Shown piece after piece: positions 18,165 through 27,218 of a stretch of DNA of 64,000 nt; position 1 is the stretch's first letter, and each line of letters opens with the position of its first letter. A program made the position numbers and the translations under genes. This DNA comes from Parashewanella sp049608225. GTDB taxonomy: Bacteria; Pseudomonadota; Gammaproteobacteria; Enterobacterales; Shewanellaceae. The stretch spans positions 1 through 64,000 of the forward strand of contig JBMYXI010000005.1 of the NCBI GenBank assembly GCA_049608225.1. Direction: 5' to 3'. The notes beneath the pieces are model-generated. The model was given only the letters and a program-made list of their open reading frames with translations, was not told the origin of the DNA and ran no database searches.

Positions 18165-18757
18165 AAATTTTATTAGCTGAAGATCAAGCCATGATCCGCG
18201 GTGCAATCGCAGCTCTATTATCAATGGAAGGTCATTTTGATGTAACTCAAGCCTGCGATGGCGAACAAGCATTAAGCTTACTGAAAACACAGCATTTCGA
18301 TTTACTATTGACCGATATTGAAATGCCGCATCGAACAGGGTTGGAGCTAGTACAGTATTTGCAGCAACAAGCTGCATCAACCAAAGCCATTATCATCACT
18401 ACCTTTTGCCGTAGTGGTTACATTAAACGCGCTATTGAAGCGGGTACCAGTGGTTTTTTATTAAAAGACGCGCCCTCAGATCAGTTAGTTAATGCCATTA
18501 CTCAAGTGATGAATGGCGGTAAAGTAATCGATCCTGAATTAGCCATGATGGCGTTAGGCGAAAATGACCCGCTAAACGATAAAGAACGTCGTGCATTAAG
18601 ACTCGCCTCAGAAGGACAGCCTACAGCAGAAATTGCCAACCAACTGTTTATTGCAGAAGGGACAGTGCGAAATTATCTGTCTGAAGCCATTAGTAAACTA
18701 AATGCTAGCAACCGTATTGATGCTGCCAGAATCGCTCGGCAAAAAGGTTGGTTGTGA
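18161..18757 (+). CDS. NarL/FixJ-family response regulator
   Basis: 198 residues. Receiver domain 1-120 with acidic pocket Glu7/Asp8 (LLAEDQ), phosphorylatable Asp52 in LLLTDIEMPH and the conserved Lys102 in LLKDAPS. The C-terminal LuxR-type helix-turn-helix reads ALRLASEGQPTAEIANQLF and VRNYLSEAISKLNASNR. It is translationally coupled to the upstream kinase and is its obvious partner. Target genes are unknown. By analogy DesR controls a fatty-acid desaturase, but no desaturase lies nearby. Confidence 0.92.
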   Translation: MKILLAEDQAMIRGAIAALLSMEGHFDVTQACDGEQALSLLKTQHFDLLLTDIEMPHRTGLELVQYLQQQAASTKAIIITTFCRSGYIKRAIEAGTSGFLLKDAPSDQLVNAITQVMNGGKVIDPELAMMALGENDPLNDKERRALRLASEGQPTAEIANQLFIAEGTVRNYLSEAISKLNASNRIDAARIARQKGWL

Positions 18758-18813
18758 TCTAGAGAAACTTTGATAATATATGTATAAATTCACAGTATTG
18801 GGATGCAAATCAA

Positions 18814-20889
18814 TTGCAACGATTGGATCAAGTTCCTATTACCGAGTTAAAAGGCGTCGCTAAAAAAGTTGGCGAAAAACTTGAGAAACTCAGCATAAGG
18901 ACAGTGCAGGATTTGCTGTTCCATTTGCCGCTGCGCTACGAAGATAGAACTCAAGTTTATCCTATCGCCAGTTTAAGTGCTGGTGAATATGGCACTATTG
19001 TCGGTGAGATCCAGTCCAGTAAAATCATTTATGGCCGAAAACGCATGCTAACTTGCGATGTGCGTGACCAAAGTGGCGCTGTGACGCTCAGGTTTTTTAA
19101 CTTTTCTGCCGCCCAGCATAACTCCCTACAAGCTGGTATGCGCATTAAAGCCTTTGGTGAAATTAAACTTGGCAAGTATCAAGCAGAAATTATCCATCCC
19201 GATTATCGAATACTAAACTCTGAACAAGTCGTTGAGTTAGATGATACTTTGTCGCCAATTTACCCAACGACTGAAGGGTTAAAGCAAGCTAGTTGGATAA
19301 AGTTGACCGACCAAGCGTTAGCCATGCTTGCACAAGGTAGCCTCACTGAATTATTGCCAGAATCCTTGCAACCTAATCACATCTCGTTAGCTGAAGCTAT
19401 TCATACCTTGCATCGACCAAATAACCAAATTTCCTTATTACAGCTTGAAAATGGTAATCATCCAGCCCAGCAAAGGTTGATCCAAGAAGAACTGCTTGCC
19501 CATAATTTGAGCATGCTAAAACTGAGACAGCGCAGTAATCAAGATCCTGCGATTTCATTGCCTGCGACAGGGCAATTACAAGGTCCATTTTTAAAACAAT
19601 TGCCCTTTAAGCCAACAGGTGCACAACAGCGCGTCGTCGCTGATATCAGTATTGATATTGAAAAATCAGCACCTATGATGCGCTTAGTTCAAGGCGATGT
19701 GGGCTCAGGCAAAACCTTAGTCGCCGCGTTAGCGGCACTGCAAGCCATTGAAAATGGCTATCAAGTAGCACTGATGGCGCCAACCGAATTATTAGCTGAG
19801 CAACATGCAATTAACTTTAGTGAGTGGTTTGAACCGCTGGGATTAAAAGTAGGCTGGTTAGCAGGGAAACTCAAAGGTAAGGCTAGAGAGCAATCATTAG
19901 CCGATATCGCATCTGGCAGTGCTCATATCATAATTGGTACCCATGCTATTTTTCAAGAAAAGGTTGAGTACAAAAACTTAGCGCTAACCATTATTGATGA
20001 ACAACACAGATTTGGTGTGCATCAACGTTTAGGTTTACGAGAAAAAGGCATCAAACAAGGCTTTTATCCTCATCAATTGATCATGACGGCAACGCCAATC
20101 CCAAGAACATTGTCTATGACGGCTTATGCTGATTTAGATACTTCAATTATTGACGAGTTGCCACCAGGACGAACACCAGTCAAAACCGTTGCAGTGTCAG
20201 ATCAACGTCGTGATCAAGTCATTGAACGCGTACGACTTGCAGCGACACAAGATAAACGCCAAACCTATTGGGTTTGTACGTTAATTGATGAGTCGGAAGT
20301 CTTAGAGTGTCAGGCCGCGGAAGATACAGCGGAAGAACTGCAAAAACAGTTGCCTGAAATTCGCATTGGTTTAGTTCACGGTCGTTTAAAAAGTACTGAA
20401 AAACAGCAGATCATGGATAAATTCAGTGCCGGTGAAATCGACTTACTCGTTGCAACAACTGTCATTGAAGTTGGAGTCAATGTTCCTAATGCCAGTTTGA
20501 TGATCATTGAAAACCCTGAACGACTTGGCTTAGCTCAACTGCACCAGTTGCGCGGTCGTGTCGGTCGCGGCGCAATCGAAAGTCATTGCGTCATGCTGTA
20601 TAAAGCACCGCTTTCAAAAACCGCCCAGCAACGGCTTGGTGTATTACGTGAAAGTAACGATGGCTTTGTTATTGCGCAAAAAGATCTCGAGATTCGAGGT
20701 CCAGGCGAAGTACTCGGCACTAAGCAAACAGGGCTTGCTGATATGAAAGTCGCCGATTTAACACGCGATCAAGCATTGGTTCCGCAAGTGCAATTACTGG
20801 CGCAACAAGTGATCCAACAAACACCTCATACTGTCGATGCCATTATTCAACGTTGGCTCGGCGATAAAGATAAATACGTGCAAGCTTAA
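18814..20889 (+). CDS. recG: ATP-dependent DNA helicase RecG
   Basis: 691 residues, the family length. The N-terminal wedge/OB domain includes RTVQDLLFHLPLRYEDRTQV and the fork-binding fold. Superfamily 2 helicase motifs follow: GDVGSGKT (I), IIDEQHRFGV (II, DEQH), TATPIPRT (III), and late motifs ATTVIEVGVNVPNA and QLRGRVGRG. RecG remodels stalled forks and branched DNA. Start: TTG at 18814 is the longest possibility; another TTG at 18823 is nearby and no in-frame ATG is close. The gene is 57 bases after the response regulator, probably coincidental. Confidence 0.96.
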   Translation: MQRLDQVPITELKGVAKKVGEKLEKLSIRTVQDLLFHLPLRYEDRTQVYPIASLSAGEYGTIVGEIQSSKIIYGRKRMLTCDVRDQSGAVTLRFFNFSAAQHNSLQAGMRIKAFGEIKLGKYQAEIIHPDYRILNSEQVVELDDTLSPIYPTTEGLKQASWIKLTDQALAMLAQGSLTELLPESLQPNHISLAEAIHTLHRPNNQISLLQLENGNHPAQQRLIQEELLAHNLSMLKLRQRSNQDPAISLPATGQLQGPFLKQLPFKPTGAQQRVVADISIDIEKSAPMMRLVQGDVGSGKTLVAALAALQAIENGYQVALMAPTELLAEQHAINFSEWFEPLGLKVGWLAGKLKGKAREQSLADIASGSAHIIIGTHAIFQEKVEYKNLALTIIDEQHRFGVHQRLGLREKGIKQGFYPHQLIMTATPIPRTLSMTAYADLDTSIIDELPPGRTPVKTVAVSDQRRDQVIERVRLAATQDKRQTYWVCTLIDESEVLECQAAEDTAEELQKQLPEIRIGLVHGRLKSTEKQQIMDKFSAGEIDLLVATTVIEVGVNVPNASLMIIENPERLGLAQLHQLRGRVGRGAIESHCVMLYKAPLSKTAQQRLGVLRESNDGFVIAQKDLEIRGPGEVLGTKQTGLADMKVADLTRDQALVPQVQLLAQQVIQQTPHTVDAIIQRWLGDKDKYVQA

Positions 20890-20976
20890 CAATAAGGTTA
20901 GGCTTTTTGTTCATTGACAATAAACGAAAAATCAGCAAGATTGAGCCCTCAGGCTTAACGGAGTAAAGGAAGTCAT

Positions 20977-21870
20977 ATGCAAGCGAATCAAGAAGACAGA
21001 ATCGTTACCTCAGACGGTAACAAGAGTGGTGGAGTATTTGCACTTATTGCCTTTGTATTGGCGATAATCGCCGTTGCGGGTTATTTTTATTTCAGCCAAC
21101 CACAGCCTGTGCAGCCTGAACCAATTTCGGAAACCGTCACCATTCCAGAAGCGTTACCCGAAAAACCTTTACCAACAGAAAATATTCCTGAACCTGAGCC
21201 AGAGCCTTTACCCGTAGAACCAGAGCCGACTCCTGAGCCTATAGCTGAAACAACACAAACTAAACCTGCAGAACCCAAAGCAGAACCATTACCAAGCCTT
21301 GAGCAGAGTGACGGCTTTCTTCACCAGCAAGCGTTAACTGCGTTAAAAGGCATCTCAATAAACAACTTATTAGTTAACAAAAACATTGCTCGTCAATTTG
21401 TTGTATTTGTAGATAACCTTGCCCATGGTGCAGTGGCGCGTAAGGCCAGCCCTTTATTCGGCCCAAAACAAGAATTTAGTGTACTAGAAGTTGAAAATAA
21501 AATTTATTTAGACCCTGACAGTTACCATAGATATGATTTATACGCAGACTTATTAGCCACCCTTAATAAACAAGCACTAGTCACTACCTACACCAAAGTG
21601 CTACCTATTTTGGATAATGCGTTTAGTGAATTAGGTTACGAAGGTACTCGCTTTAATCGTCGACTAAAACAGGCTATTAAAGAAATGCTTGATGCGCCTA
21701 TTTTGGAACACCCTCTAGAATTAACGTCAATTAGTGTTAACTATCGTTTTAAAAATAAGAATCTAGAAAGTTTACCTGATGCGCAAAAGTTAATGATAAG
21801 AATGGGTCCTGAGAACACAAAAAAAGTAAAAATCGCATTAAAAGAAATTTATAATATGTTGCCAAGATAA
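20977..21870 (+). CDS. DUF3014 family membrane-anchored protein
   Basis: 297 residues. One transmembrane helix at about 19-40 (GVFALIAFVLAIIAVAGYFY) is followed by a Pro/Glu-rich linker of roughly 65 residues (PEPEPEPLPVEPEPTPEP) and a C-terminal DUF3014 domain from about 108: QSDGFLHQQALTAL, RQFVVFVDNLAHG, YLDPDSYHRYDLYADLLATL and KLMIRMGPENTKKVK. The linker suggests an arm spanning part of the periplasm. Function of DUF3014 is unknown. AAGGAAG precedes the ATG. It ends at a shared bidirectional terminator. Confidence 0.85.
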   Translation: MQANQEDRIVTSDGNKSGGVFALIAFVLAIIAVAGYFYFSQPQPVQPEPISETVTIPEALPEKPLPTENIPEPEPEPLPVEPEPTPEPIAETTQTKPAEPKAEPLPSLEQSDGFLHQQALTALKGISINNLLVNKNIARQFVVFVDNLAHGAVARKASPLFGPKQEFSVLEVENKIYLDPDSYHRYDLYADLLATLNKQALVTTYTKVLPILDNAFSELGYEGTRFNRRLKQAIKEMLDAPILEHPLELTSISVNYRFKNKNLESLPDAQKLMIRMGPENTKKVKIALKEIYNMLPR

Positions 21871-21876
21871 AAGTAA

Positions 21877-21910
21877 AAAAGCAGTAAGGGGTTTAATTCT
21901 TACTGCTTTT
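21877..21910. terminator. Bidirectional terminator between convergent genes
   Basis: AAAAGCAGTAAG (21877-21888) pairs perfectly with CTTACTGCTTTT (21899-21910) around a 10-base loop, with A-rich and T-rich flanks suited to both strands. It overlaps the last codons of the minus-strand gene ending at 21893. Confidence 0.85.
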
Positions 21911-22705
21911 CTCTTCATCTATTTCATTTGCTTTTGCCGCTTCTTTAATTTGTTTCTCTTCTCTCATCTCAGGGGTAATTTCTTGCTCCAACCTTTTATA
22001 GGTATAGCTTGTTACGTCGATGACATCAGGTTTTTTTTTACTTGCTTCATCTTTGATTGCTTCATGTTGCGTTTTTGTCGTTTCAACCCTCTTGGCAATA
22101 AAGCTTCCTGCTATATCGAGTAAACCACTAGCTTTACTAGATGCTACGCTTGCAACCTCCGACACTGATTGAGTAACATAAGAAATCGCTCCTTTCCATT
22201 TGCCATGCTCAGGTTTAACATGCTTGCCATCTTTTATTTGCATTGCACCCGCCACGGCTGAAGTGCCTAACCCTCCAGTTATCCCCAATTTTGCCTCACT
22301 CGCTTTTTTACTATCGGCATTGCGATCAATGAGCTTATTATTTACTTCAGTTGCTAAAAAGTTAGCAAATCCATCTGTCTCACTAAATGGACTTCTCCAT
22401 GTGTGATCCACTCCATTAAATGAAGAAGGACTGTAATCAGATGAACGAAAAAATTTTACATTTAATTGGTGAAACTTCTGATCTTCTGTTACTTCCATTA
22501 CGTATTGTTTTGGATAAGATGCATCAAGGTTGACGACTTCATCCGGATTATGAACTTTCGGAAAACCAATATTGGCATAATTGATTTCAATATATTGTAC
22601 CTCTGGACCAGTCACACTATCCGAAAGCGTTTTTAACTCACTCTGAGAAATAGAATACGTTCCATCTGAAATCGTTACATGTATAACATGTAATTTCGCC
22701 GCCAT
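21893..22705 (-). CDS. Orphan protein of unknown function
   Basis: 270 residues starting MAAKLHVIHVTISDGTYSIS, no signal peptide. The first 130 residues look beta-rich. A glycine/alanine-rich mildly hydrophobic stretch (LGITGGLGTSAVAGAMQI) sits near 146-163, followed by a Ser/Ala/Val segment (VTQSVSEVASVASSKASGLL) and a strongly charged Lys/Glu C-terminal tail. I recognise no domain. The composition, with a possible membrane-inserting middle and a charged tail, would be compatible with a secreted effector or toxin-like protein, but that is speculation. Convergent with the DUF3014 gene across a shared terminator. Confidence 0.6.
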   Translation of the reverse strand: MAAKLHVIHVTISDGTYSISQSELKTLSDSVTGPEVQYIEINYANIGFPKVHNPDEVVNLDASYPKQYVMEVTEDQKFHQLNVKFFRSSDYSPSSFNGVDHTWRSPFSETDGFANFLATEVNNKLIDRNADSKKASEAKLGITGGLGTSAVAGAMQIKDGKHVKPEHGKWKGAISYVTQSVSEVASVASSKASGLLDIAGSFIAKRVETTKTQHEAIKDEASKKKPDVIDVTSYTYKRLEQEITPEMREEKQIKEAAKANEIDEEKSSKN

Positions 22706-22807
22706 AATTCAATCTCATATTTGCCAATTTAATACTTTTATCATAGAACAACAAAGCCCGATCACAACACGTCTTTAGTTAAAACTGGCTTAACTCTTAA
22801 ACGAATT

Positions 22808-23983
22808 TTATCTATGCTTTATTAATTGATATAAAAGAAAAACAGCAGGCAATGACATCATCATTACTCCAGCCAAAATAAGGTACATGAAGTCAAAGTC
22901 ATTATGCCATTGTAATGTCAACGCGATTAACCAATAAGCAATAACGCCCGTAATTAGCACTATGGTGTATTTCAAAGCATATAACCGTGATCGCCACTTT
23001 GCAGGTGCACATTGACCGATAATAAAATCATTAACTGGGATTTGCGCAAAAGTAAAAACCAGTATGGCAAAAATAAATACCAGCGAGTGAGGGCTTAAAT
23101 ACAACAAGATTGCGGCAATAGATTCACATAAAAGGATCATACCAAGAATGAGTACGGGTTTAAATTTCATCAGTAGTTCGCCAGCGATCAGCTGTGCTAA
23201 TGACGCAGCAGCCAGCATCAATGTCGCCACACCACCAATTTTGATCATCGAATCATGTTGAAATAGCGATGTTTCCAACAAGATTTTCGGCAGTGCAGTT
23301 GTCATGCTGTTATAAATCAAACCACCACATATTGAAATCAACAAAATACAACTAAATGCTTTAATAAGCTTAGGGACAGCAAAACCATCATCGCTGTGAT
23401 TGGGTTCAGCAAGACTTGTTCTCAGATCATTTGACGCAGTAAACCACCAATAAAACAATCCCATGATAATTGCCAAAAGACCGGGAATAATAAATGAGTA
23501 GCGCCAACCTAAATGATGAGAAATATAAGAGGTACCCAATGCAGCTAGGGCTAAGCCTATATTACCTGAAACACCGTTAATCGCCATTAAACGACTCGGT
23601 TGGCTGGATAAACCATAAACTAACGAGGTACCAACAGGGTGATAACTCGCAGCAAAAAAACCAATACCAGCAACAGCTATCATCAATTGTAAGGGTGTTT
23701 GGCTTATCCCAGCTAATAATGAAAATATACCCAAACCGAAAAAGTAAACCGTCATTACTTTAACGCGGCCAATTTTATCAGCAAGCCAACCCGCAGGCAT
23801 AACACCCAAGGCATAAGTAAAAGCACCAAGGCTGCCTAACTTAAGTAAATGAGCATACGACATTGCCCATTGTTGATGTAAAAAAAGTGCGACCGTAGGA
23901 AGTATAAGAACGAGATAGTGGTTAAACACATGGGCAATGTTTAAAAAAATAAAATGACGCCTATGAACCGCAGCAAGTTTCAT
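22808..23983 (-). CDS. MFS transporter
   Basis: 391 residues from the ATG at 23983, twelve hydrophobic helices. The MFS motif between helices 2 and 3 reads GWLADKIGRVKVMTVYF. Segments such as VSGNIGLALAALGTSYIS and HLGWRYSFIIPGLLAI resemble the fosmidomycin-resistance (Fsr) and related drug or sugar-phosphate branch. The frame is open further upstream, but the residues before MKLAAVHRRH do not fit a transporter N terminus. Substrate unknown. It stands alone on the minus strand. Confidence 0.85.
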   Translation of the reverse strand: MKLAAVHRRHFIFLNIAHVFNHYLVLILPTVALFLHQQWAMSYAHLLKLGSLGAFTYALGVMPAGWLADKIGRVKVMTVYFFGLGIFSLLAGISQTPLQLMIAVAGIGFFAASYHPVGTSLVYGLSSQPSRLMAINGVSGNIGLALAALGTSYISHHLGWRYSFIIPGLLAIIMGLFYWWFTASNDLRTSLAEPNHSDDGFAVPKLIKAFSCILLISICGGLIYNSMTTALPKILLETSLFQHDSMIKIGGVATLMLAAASLAQLIAGELLMKFKPVLILGMILLCESIAAILLYLSPHSLVFIFAILVFTFAQIPVNDFIIGQCAPAKWRSRLYALKYTIVLITGVIAYWLIALTLQWHNDFDFMYLILAGVMMMSLPAVFLLYQLIKHR

Positions 23984-24202
23984 TATGTTTGTGTCGTTGA
24001 GAGTAGTTAAATATAAACTTAGCAGAAACTTAGAACGACATACTCGTGATTCCTGAAGATGCAGGATTTCAGCGAGAATACTTACTATGAAAAGTATTGC
24101 CATTTAGGCAAGGCACTGAGCCACTTTAATGGTTATTACCGACAAACAAAGCTGTCGTTACTTCGTTTTGATTTAAGAAGGAAGAAACGCAGCATAAATG
24201 GC

Positions 24203-24236
24203 AATAAAACTCAGTACTCGCTAAAGAGCACTGAGT
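24203..24236 (-). terminator. Terminator after the 573-aa minus-strand gene
   Basis: On the minus strand ACTCAGTGCTC (24236-24226) and GAGTACTGAGT (24219-24209) form an 11-base-pair stem with one G-T pair and a 6-base loop, followed by TTTTATT. It lies 23 bases after the stop of the gene ending at 24259. Confidence 0.8.
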
Positions 24237-24258
24237 TATACCGTATCAATGATTGACA

Positions 24259-25980
24259 TTATTTATCTGATTTCAAACTCATTTTGTGTGATAAAACAAT
24301 ACCCTTATCTATGAAGTCTATCGCAATATCCTGCTTGCCTTGATCACCACCAAACATATTTATTTGATTTGGTATAGGCTGATCTGTCATCTCAGCCAGC
24401 TCCAGCATATATTTCGTAACTCGTGAATGATCCATACTTAACTTAAAAAAGCCGTTTGAAGTAATTGACTCATTGGTCAGTGAATCGGCAACAGTCTCAG
24501 CTTCACCTTGAGTATAAATCACTAAATGCTGACCTTTTACCGCCATCATAGGTTTAACACCTAGCTGTGGAGGGATAGGCAATAAACTGGCTAAGTCGAT
24601 AGGATCAGAGTGTCTCGACAACGTTACATTAGCAAGCATAGGTGCAAATGTTTTTAGATTATTAAAAATCGCCACTGGGTTATCTGCTGACACACTAACT
24701 AATGCATCGACGGCTTTAAACTCAGGTCCTTCACTGCCATCAGCAAAATCGACATTAATTAATGAACTAGCAATGCCTTTAACACCAGACGTCATCGCAG
24801 TAAACATACCAAGCATAATTGGATTTTGACTAGATAGCTGTTGTTGAAACTGTGCTAACGGTGCACATTTATAGGCAGGGGTTTGCAATTCGTTCCATAT
24901 ATCAGACATTGCAGGCACGATTTCATCGTTATTTAGCGCTAAGCCCAAGCTAAGTAATCCACCTTGTTTGCTGTCAACGTATGATGGGGCAAAACCTCGC
25001 AGCTTGGCTAATGCCGTCATGATCGGTTTATTATGACTTTCAACGACAAAGTCAGTGTCAATTTCAGCAGATTTACTGTTGACATCTAAGTGAGTATAAC
25101 CTGCAACAATACGAGGCCAATTACCTGCAATTTTTTGCAGTTCACTGGCACATTCAGCTTGCCTTACTTCAAGCAGCGGATTTTGCCCTAGCTTATCAAA
25201 CAGGTAAGTGAGTTGCTTAGCCAATGTGTTACCGTCTGTGGTAGTCAGCCCTTTCATTAACTCAATGTTATTGAAAAAAGTAACAAACTGAGACTTAAAA
25301 TCATAAGTCTTTATAGTGTCTTGTAGTACGCCAGAGTCTGCTAATGACACTTGTGGTTTAAGTTGTTGTAACGCCATTTTTAGTGAGTCTTCATTGCCTG
25401 TAAGACCTGAGACTGTGACCGTTAACAGATCATTATTAACGGACAAAATCAAATCAATCGGCATATTAGAATTAACATCAGCAACACGATAACGACGATA
25501 ATTTACTGAATTTAGCTGGTTGGCTGCATGAGTAAAATCACTCTGTTGTTCCGCTAAATCAATTTGTTTCCAAAAAGCAGCCGCTGAATCTAACTCAACC
25601 TTAATTACGGGTACCAACCCTAAGGTATAAAAGTATGACTTACCCGATGCAGCCAAACCAAATTTACTCAATAGTGTTTTGGGTTCTGCCAAGGCGTCAT
25701 TAAAACTACGTAGCAACGCAACAACAAACTTACCACCTTTGCTATCAAGCTGTTTATCTTTGGCAATCTCTTCCATTGGCAACTGGGTTATAGAAGAAGA
25801 TAAATGCTCAATGTAAGCTTGAGATGGAAAATCTTCTAAGCTACCTGAAAACATCAAAGTGTCGGCTGGTACATAGGATAAAACTGGATCGGTTGTGATA
25901 GGTGATGCGTTATTTTCATAATAAAAATAACCCGCGGTAGCCGCTGCTGCCACAGCAACACCAAGTAGTGCCTTTTTCAT
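24259..25980 (-). CDS. Exported or membrane-anchored protein of unknown function, DUF3352-like
   Basis: 573 residues. The start MKKALLGVAVAAAATAGYFYY is a signal peptide or N-terminal anchor. The segment SYVPADTLMFSGSLEDFP right after it resembles the opening of DUF3352-type proteins and of similar conserved Shewanella proteins, a weak family match. The rest is mixed alpha/beta with two cysteines (RQAECASELQK and YKCAPLAQF). I chose the ATG at 25980 because GGAG lies 7 bases upstream; an ATG at 25992 is in frame. No enzyme motif is seen. A terminator follows it. Confidence 0.7.
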   Translation of the reverse strand: MKKALLGVAVAAAATAGYFYYENNASPITTDPVLSYVPADTLMFSGSLEDFPSQAYIEHLSSSITQLPMEEIAKDKQLDSKGGKFVVALLRSFNDALAEPKTLLSKFGLAASGKSYFYTLGLVPVIKVELDSAAAFWKQIDLAEQQSDFTHAANQLNSVNYRRYRVADVNSNMPIDLILSVNNDLLTVTVSGLTGNEDSLKMALQQLKPQVSLADSGVLQDTIKTYDFKSQFVTFFNNIELMKGLTTTDGNTLAKQLTYLFDKLGQNPLLEVRQAECASELQKIAGNWPRIVAGYTHLDVNSKSAEIDTDFVVESHNKPIMTALAKLRGFAPSYVDSKQGGLLSLGLALNNDEIVPAMSDIWNELQTPAYKCAPLAQFQQQLSSQNPIMLGMFTAMTSGVKGIASSLINVDFADGSEGPEFKAVDALVSVSADNPVAIFNNLKTFAPMLANVTLSRHSDPIDLASLLPIPPQLGVKPMMAVKGQHLVIYTQGEAETVADSLTNESITSNGFFKLSMDHSRVTKYMLELAEMTDQPIPNQINMFGGDQGKQDIAIDFIDKGIVLSHKMSLKSDK

Positions 25981-26445
25981 TCTAAACTCCATGTATTGAA
26001 TATTAATCGGTATCTTGTGCTGGAACAGAGATTATTTCAAGGATTGAATGTTATTGGCGTTTATTTGTGCAAGATTTAGATTCATTGGACTCTACTGAAG
26101 TTTCTTCGAAATTTTTAGAGTCGTGATACTGCGTATCAGACAACCCATGCCGCCCTGCGAAGTTGAAATATCCAAAGTTCTTATGAGTAAATTACTAACA
26201 CTTCCGATGCCCCATCCATGCAGGCTTCACGCAATTTATCTCAACAAACTTTGGCAACTTCGAAGGGGGGTTGGTGCTTTTTCTATTATTATTTGAAACG
26301 CACTAACTCGAAAATGCCCCAAAATGCGACAGAAAGAGTGCATTAACATTCTTAAAATAACGTGAATCAAGTGCGAATAAATAGCATGGTGCTTGGTTTC
26401 AACCCATAGTGCGTTAATCTTAATCTAATTAAAACCCTCTTTACT
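25981..26445. other. Gene-free region containing one MITE-like repeat copy
   Basis: 465 bases between two minus-strand genes. It holds repeat copy 1 (26145-26268, listed separately). The remainder, 26270-26445, is AT-rich and presumably includes the 3' untranslated part of the 230-aa gene. Several short open frames here have no ribosome sites and no coding character. Confidence 0.6.
26145..26268 (-). repeat. MITE-like palindromic element, copy 1
   Basis: Read on the minus strand it begins CCCCTTCGAAGTTGCCAAAG and ends AACTTTGG, ATATTTCAACTTCGCAGGGCGGC. The two ends are inverted copies of each other (CTTCGAAGTTG...CCAAAG against CTGCGAAGTTG...CCAAAG). An inverted, diverged second copy lies at 28962-29111. 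The core shares TGAGATAAATT, GCATGGATG, TCGGAAG and TAATTTACTCATAA with copy 2. No coding capacity. Confidence 0.75.
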
Positions 26446-27138
26446 CTATACCGTTCCTCTAAAGCCAAGAATGCCATTTTGCATAATATAAAACGCATTC
26501 AAGTGAGTTTCGGCTGCATAAAGTGCTCGTGGATCATGATATTCTAAAGGTTCATCAGACGCTTCCATCTCAAAATATTCAGCAGTACGTTGCTCAGCTT
26601 TACTAACAATCGACATCAGGCGTAAACGGCCTTCGATGTCTTGTGTGTCAGCTTTTCTCGCGTGTGCGGCAACTTTATTTAAAAAAACTGTTGCTTCAAC
26701 CAACTCGTCATTGGCGTTGAATTTAGCTTTAAGATAATTGTATTCACGCTTAGTTAAATCATGATCAACAATGTCAATTTCTTCACCGTTATGGGTAAAG
26801 TCAAATTCTTTGTTTAATAATTCTGGCCGCTCTTGTGCAATTTCTTCGAGTACACTTTTGGTTTCTGAAATTAATGCCTTAGAAGAACTTATCCCTTTAT
26901 GATGAAGTTCAAATAATTCTTTTTGAAATTTTTTTAAAGAAGCAATTTCCTCTGCTGAAGGGTTCTGCGCATTACTGATAGCAGCAAAAGATTGATTCTG
27001 TGCTGATACGGCCATCTCATTTGCTTGAGTTGATATATTCTTTGCTGTCGACGATGGTGTACCGACGTTCAATTTATTTATGCTTGTTGTACTTGTTTGT
27101 GTATTTGAACCTATAGCGCGAAAAGCTATATTTATCAT
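26446..27138 (-). CDS. Unknown protein with Ser/Thr/Asn-rich N terminus
   Basis: 230 residues from the ATG at 27138 (MINIAFRAIGSNTQTSTTSI). The first 70 residues are rich in Ser, Thr, Asn and Gln with no signal peptide, followed by a largely helical acidic body (EEIASLKKFQKELFELHH, LKAKFNANDELVEATVFLNK). An unstructured Ser/Thr-rich N terminus with a helical body is seen in type III secretion substrates and in other unrelated proteins, so a secreted role is only a guess. It lies 80 bases downstream of the secreted PPC-type gene, inside the segment bounded by inverted repeats. No family recognised. Confidence 0.6.
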   Translation of the reverse strand: MINIAFRAIGSNTQTSTTSINKLNVGTPSSTAKNISTQANEMAVSAQNQSFAAISNAQNPSAEEIASLKKFQKELFELHHKGISSSKALISETKSVLEEIAQERPELLNKEFDFTHNGEEIDIVDHDLTKREYNYLKAKFNANDELVEATVFLNKVAAHARKADTQDIEGRLRLMSIVSKAEQRTAEYFEMEASDEPLEYHDPRALYAAETHLNAFYIMQNGILGFRGTV

Positions 27139-27218
27139 GTTTCTGTCCACTTAAACTGTTGGCAAATAGTCAAAACTTGACGTGGGCGATATTTACACCC
27201 ACGTTAAGTGAATAGAAC

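Noticed and set aside
24059..24256. 65-codon plus-strand open frame
   Set aside because: It runs through the terminator of the 573-aa gene and the MFS upstream region, with no ribosome site.
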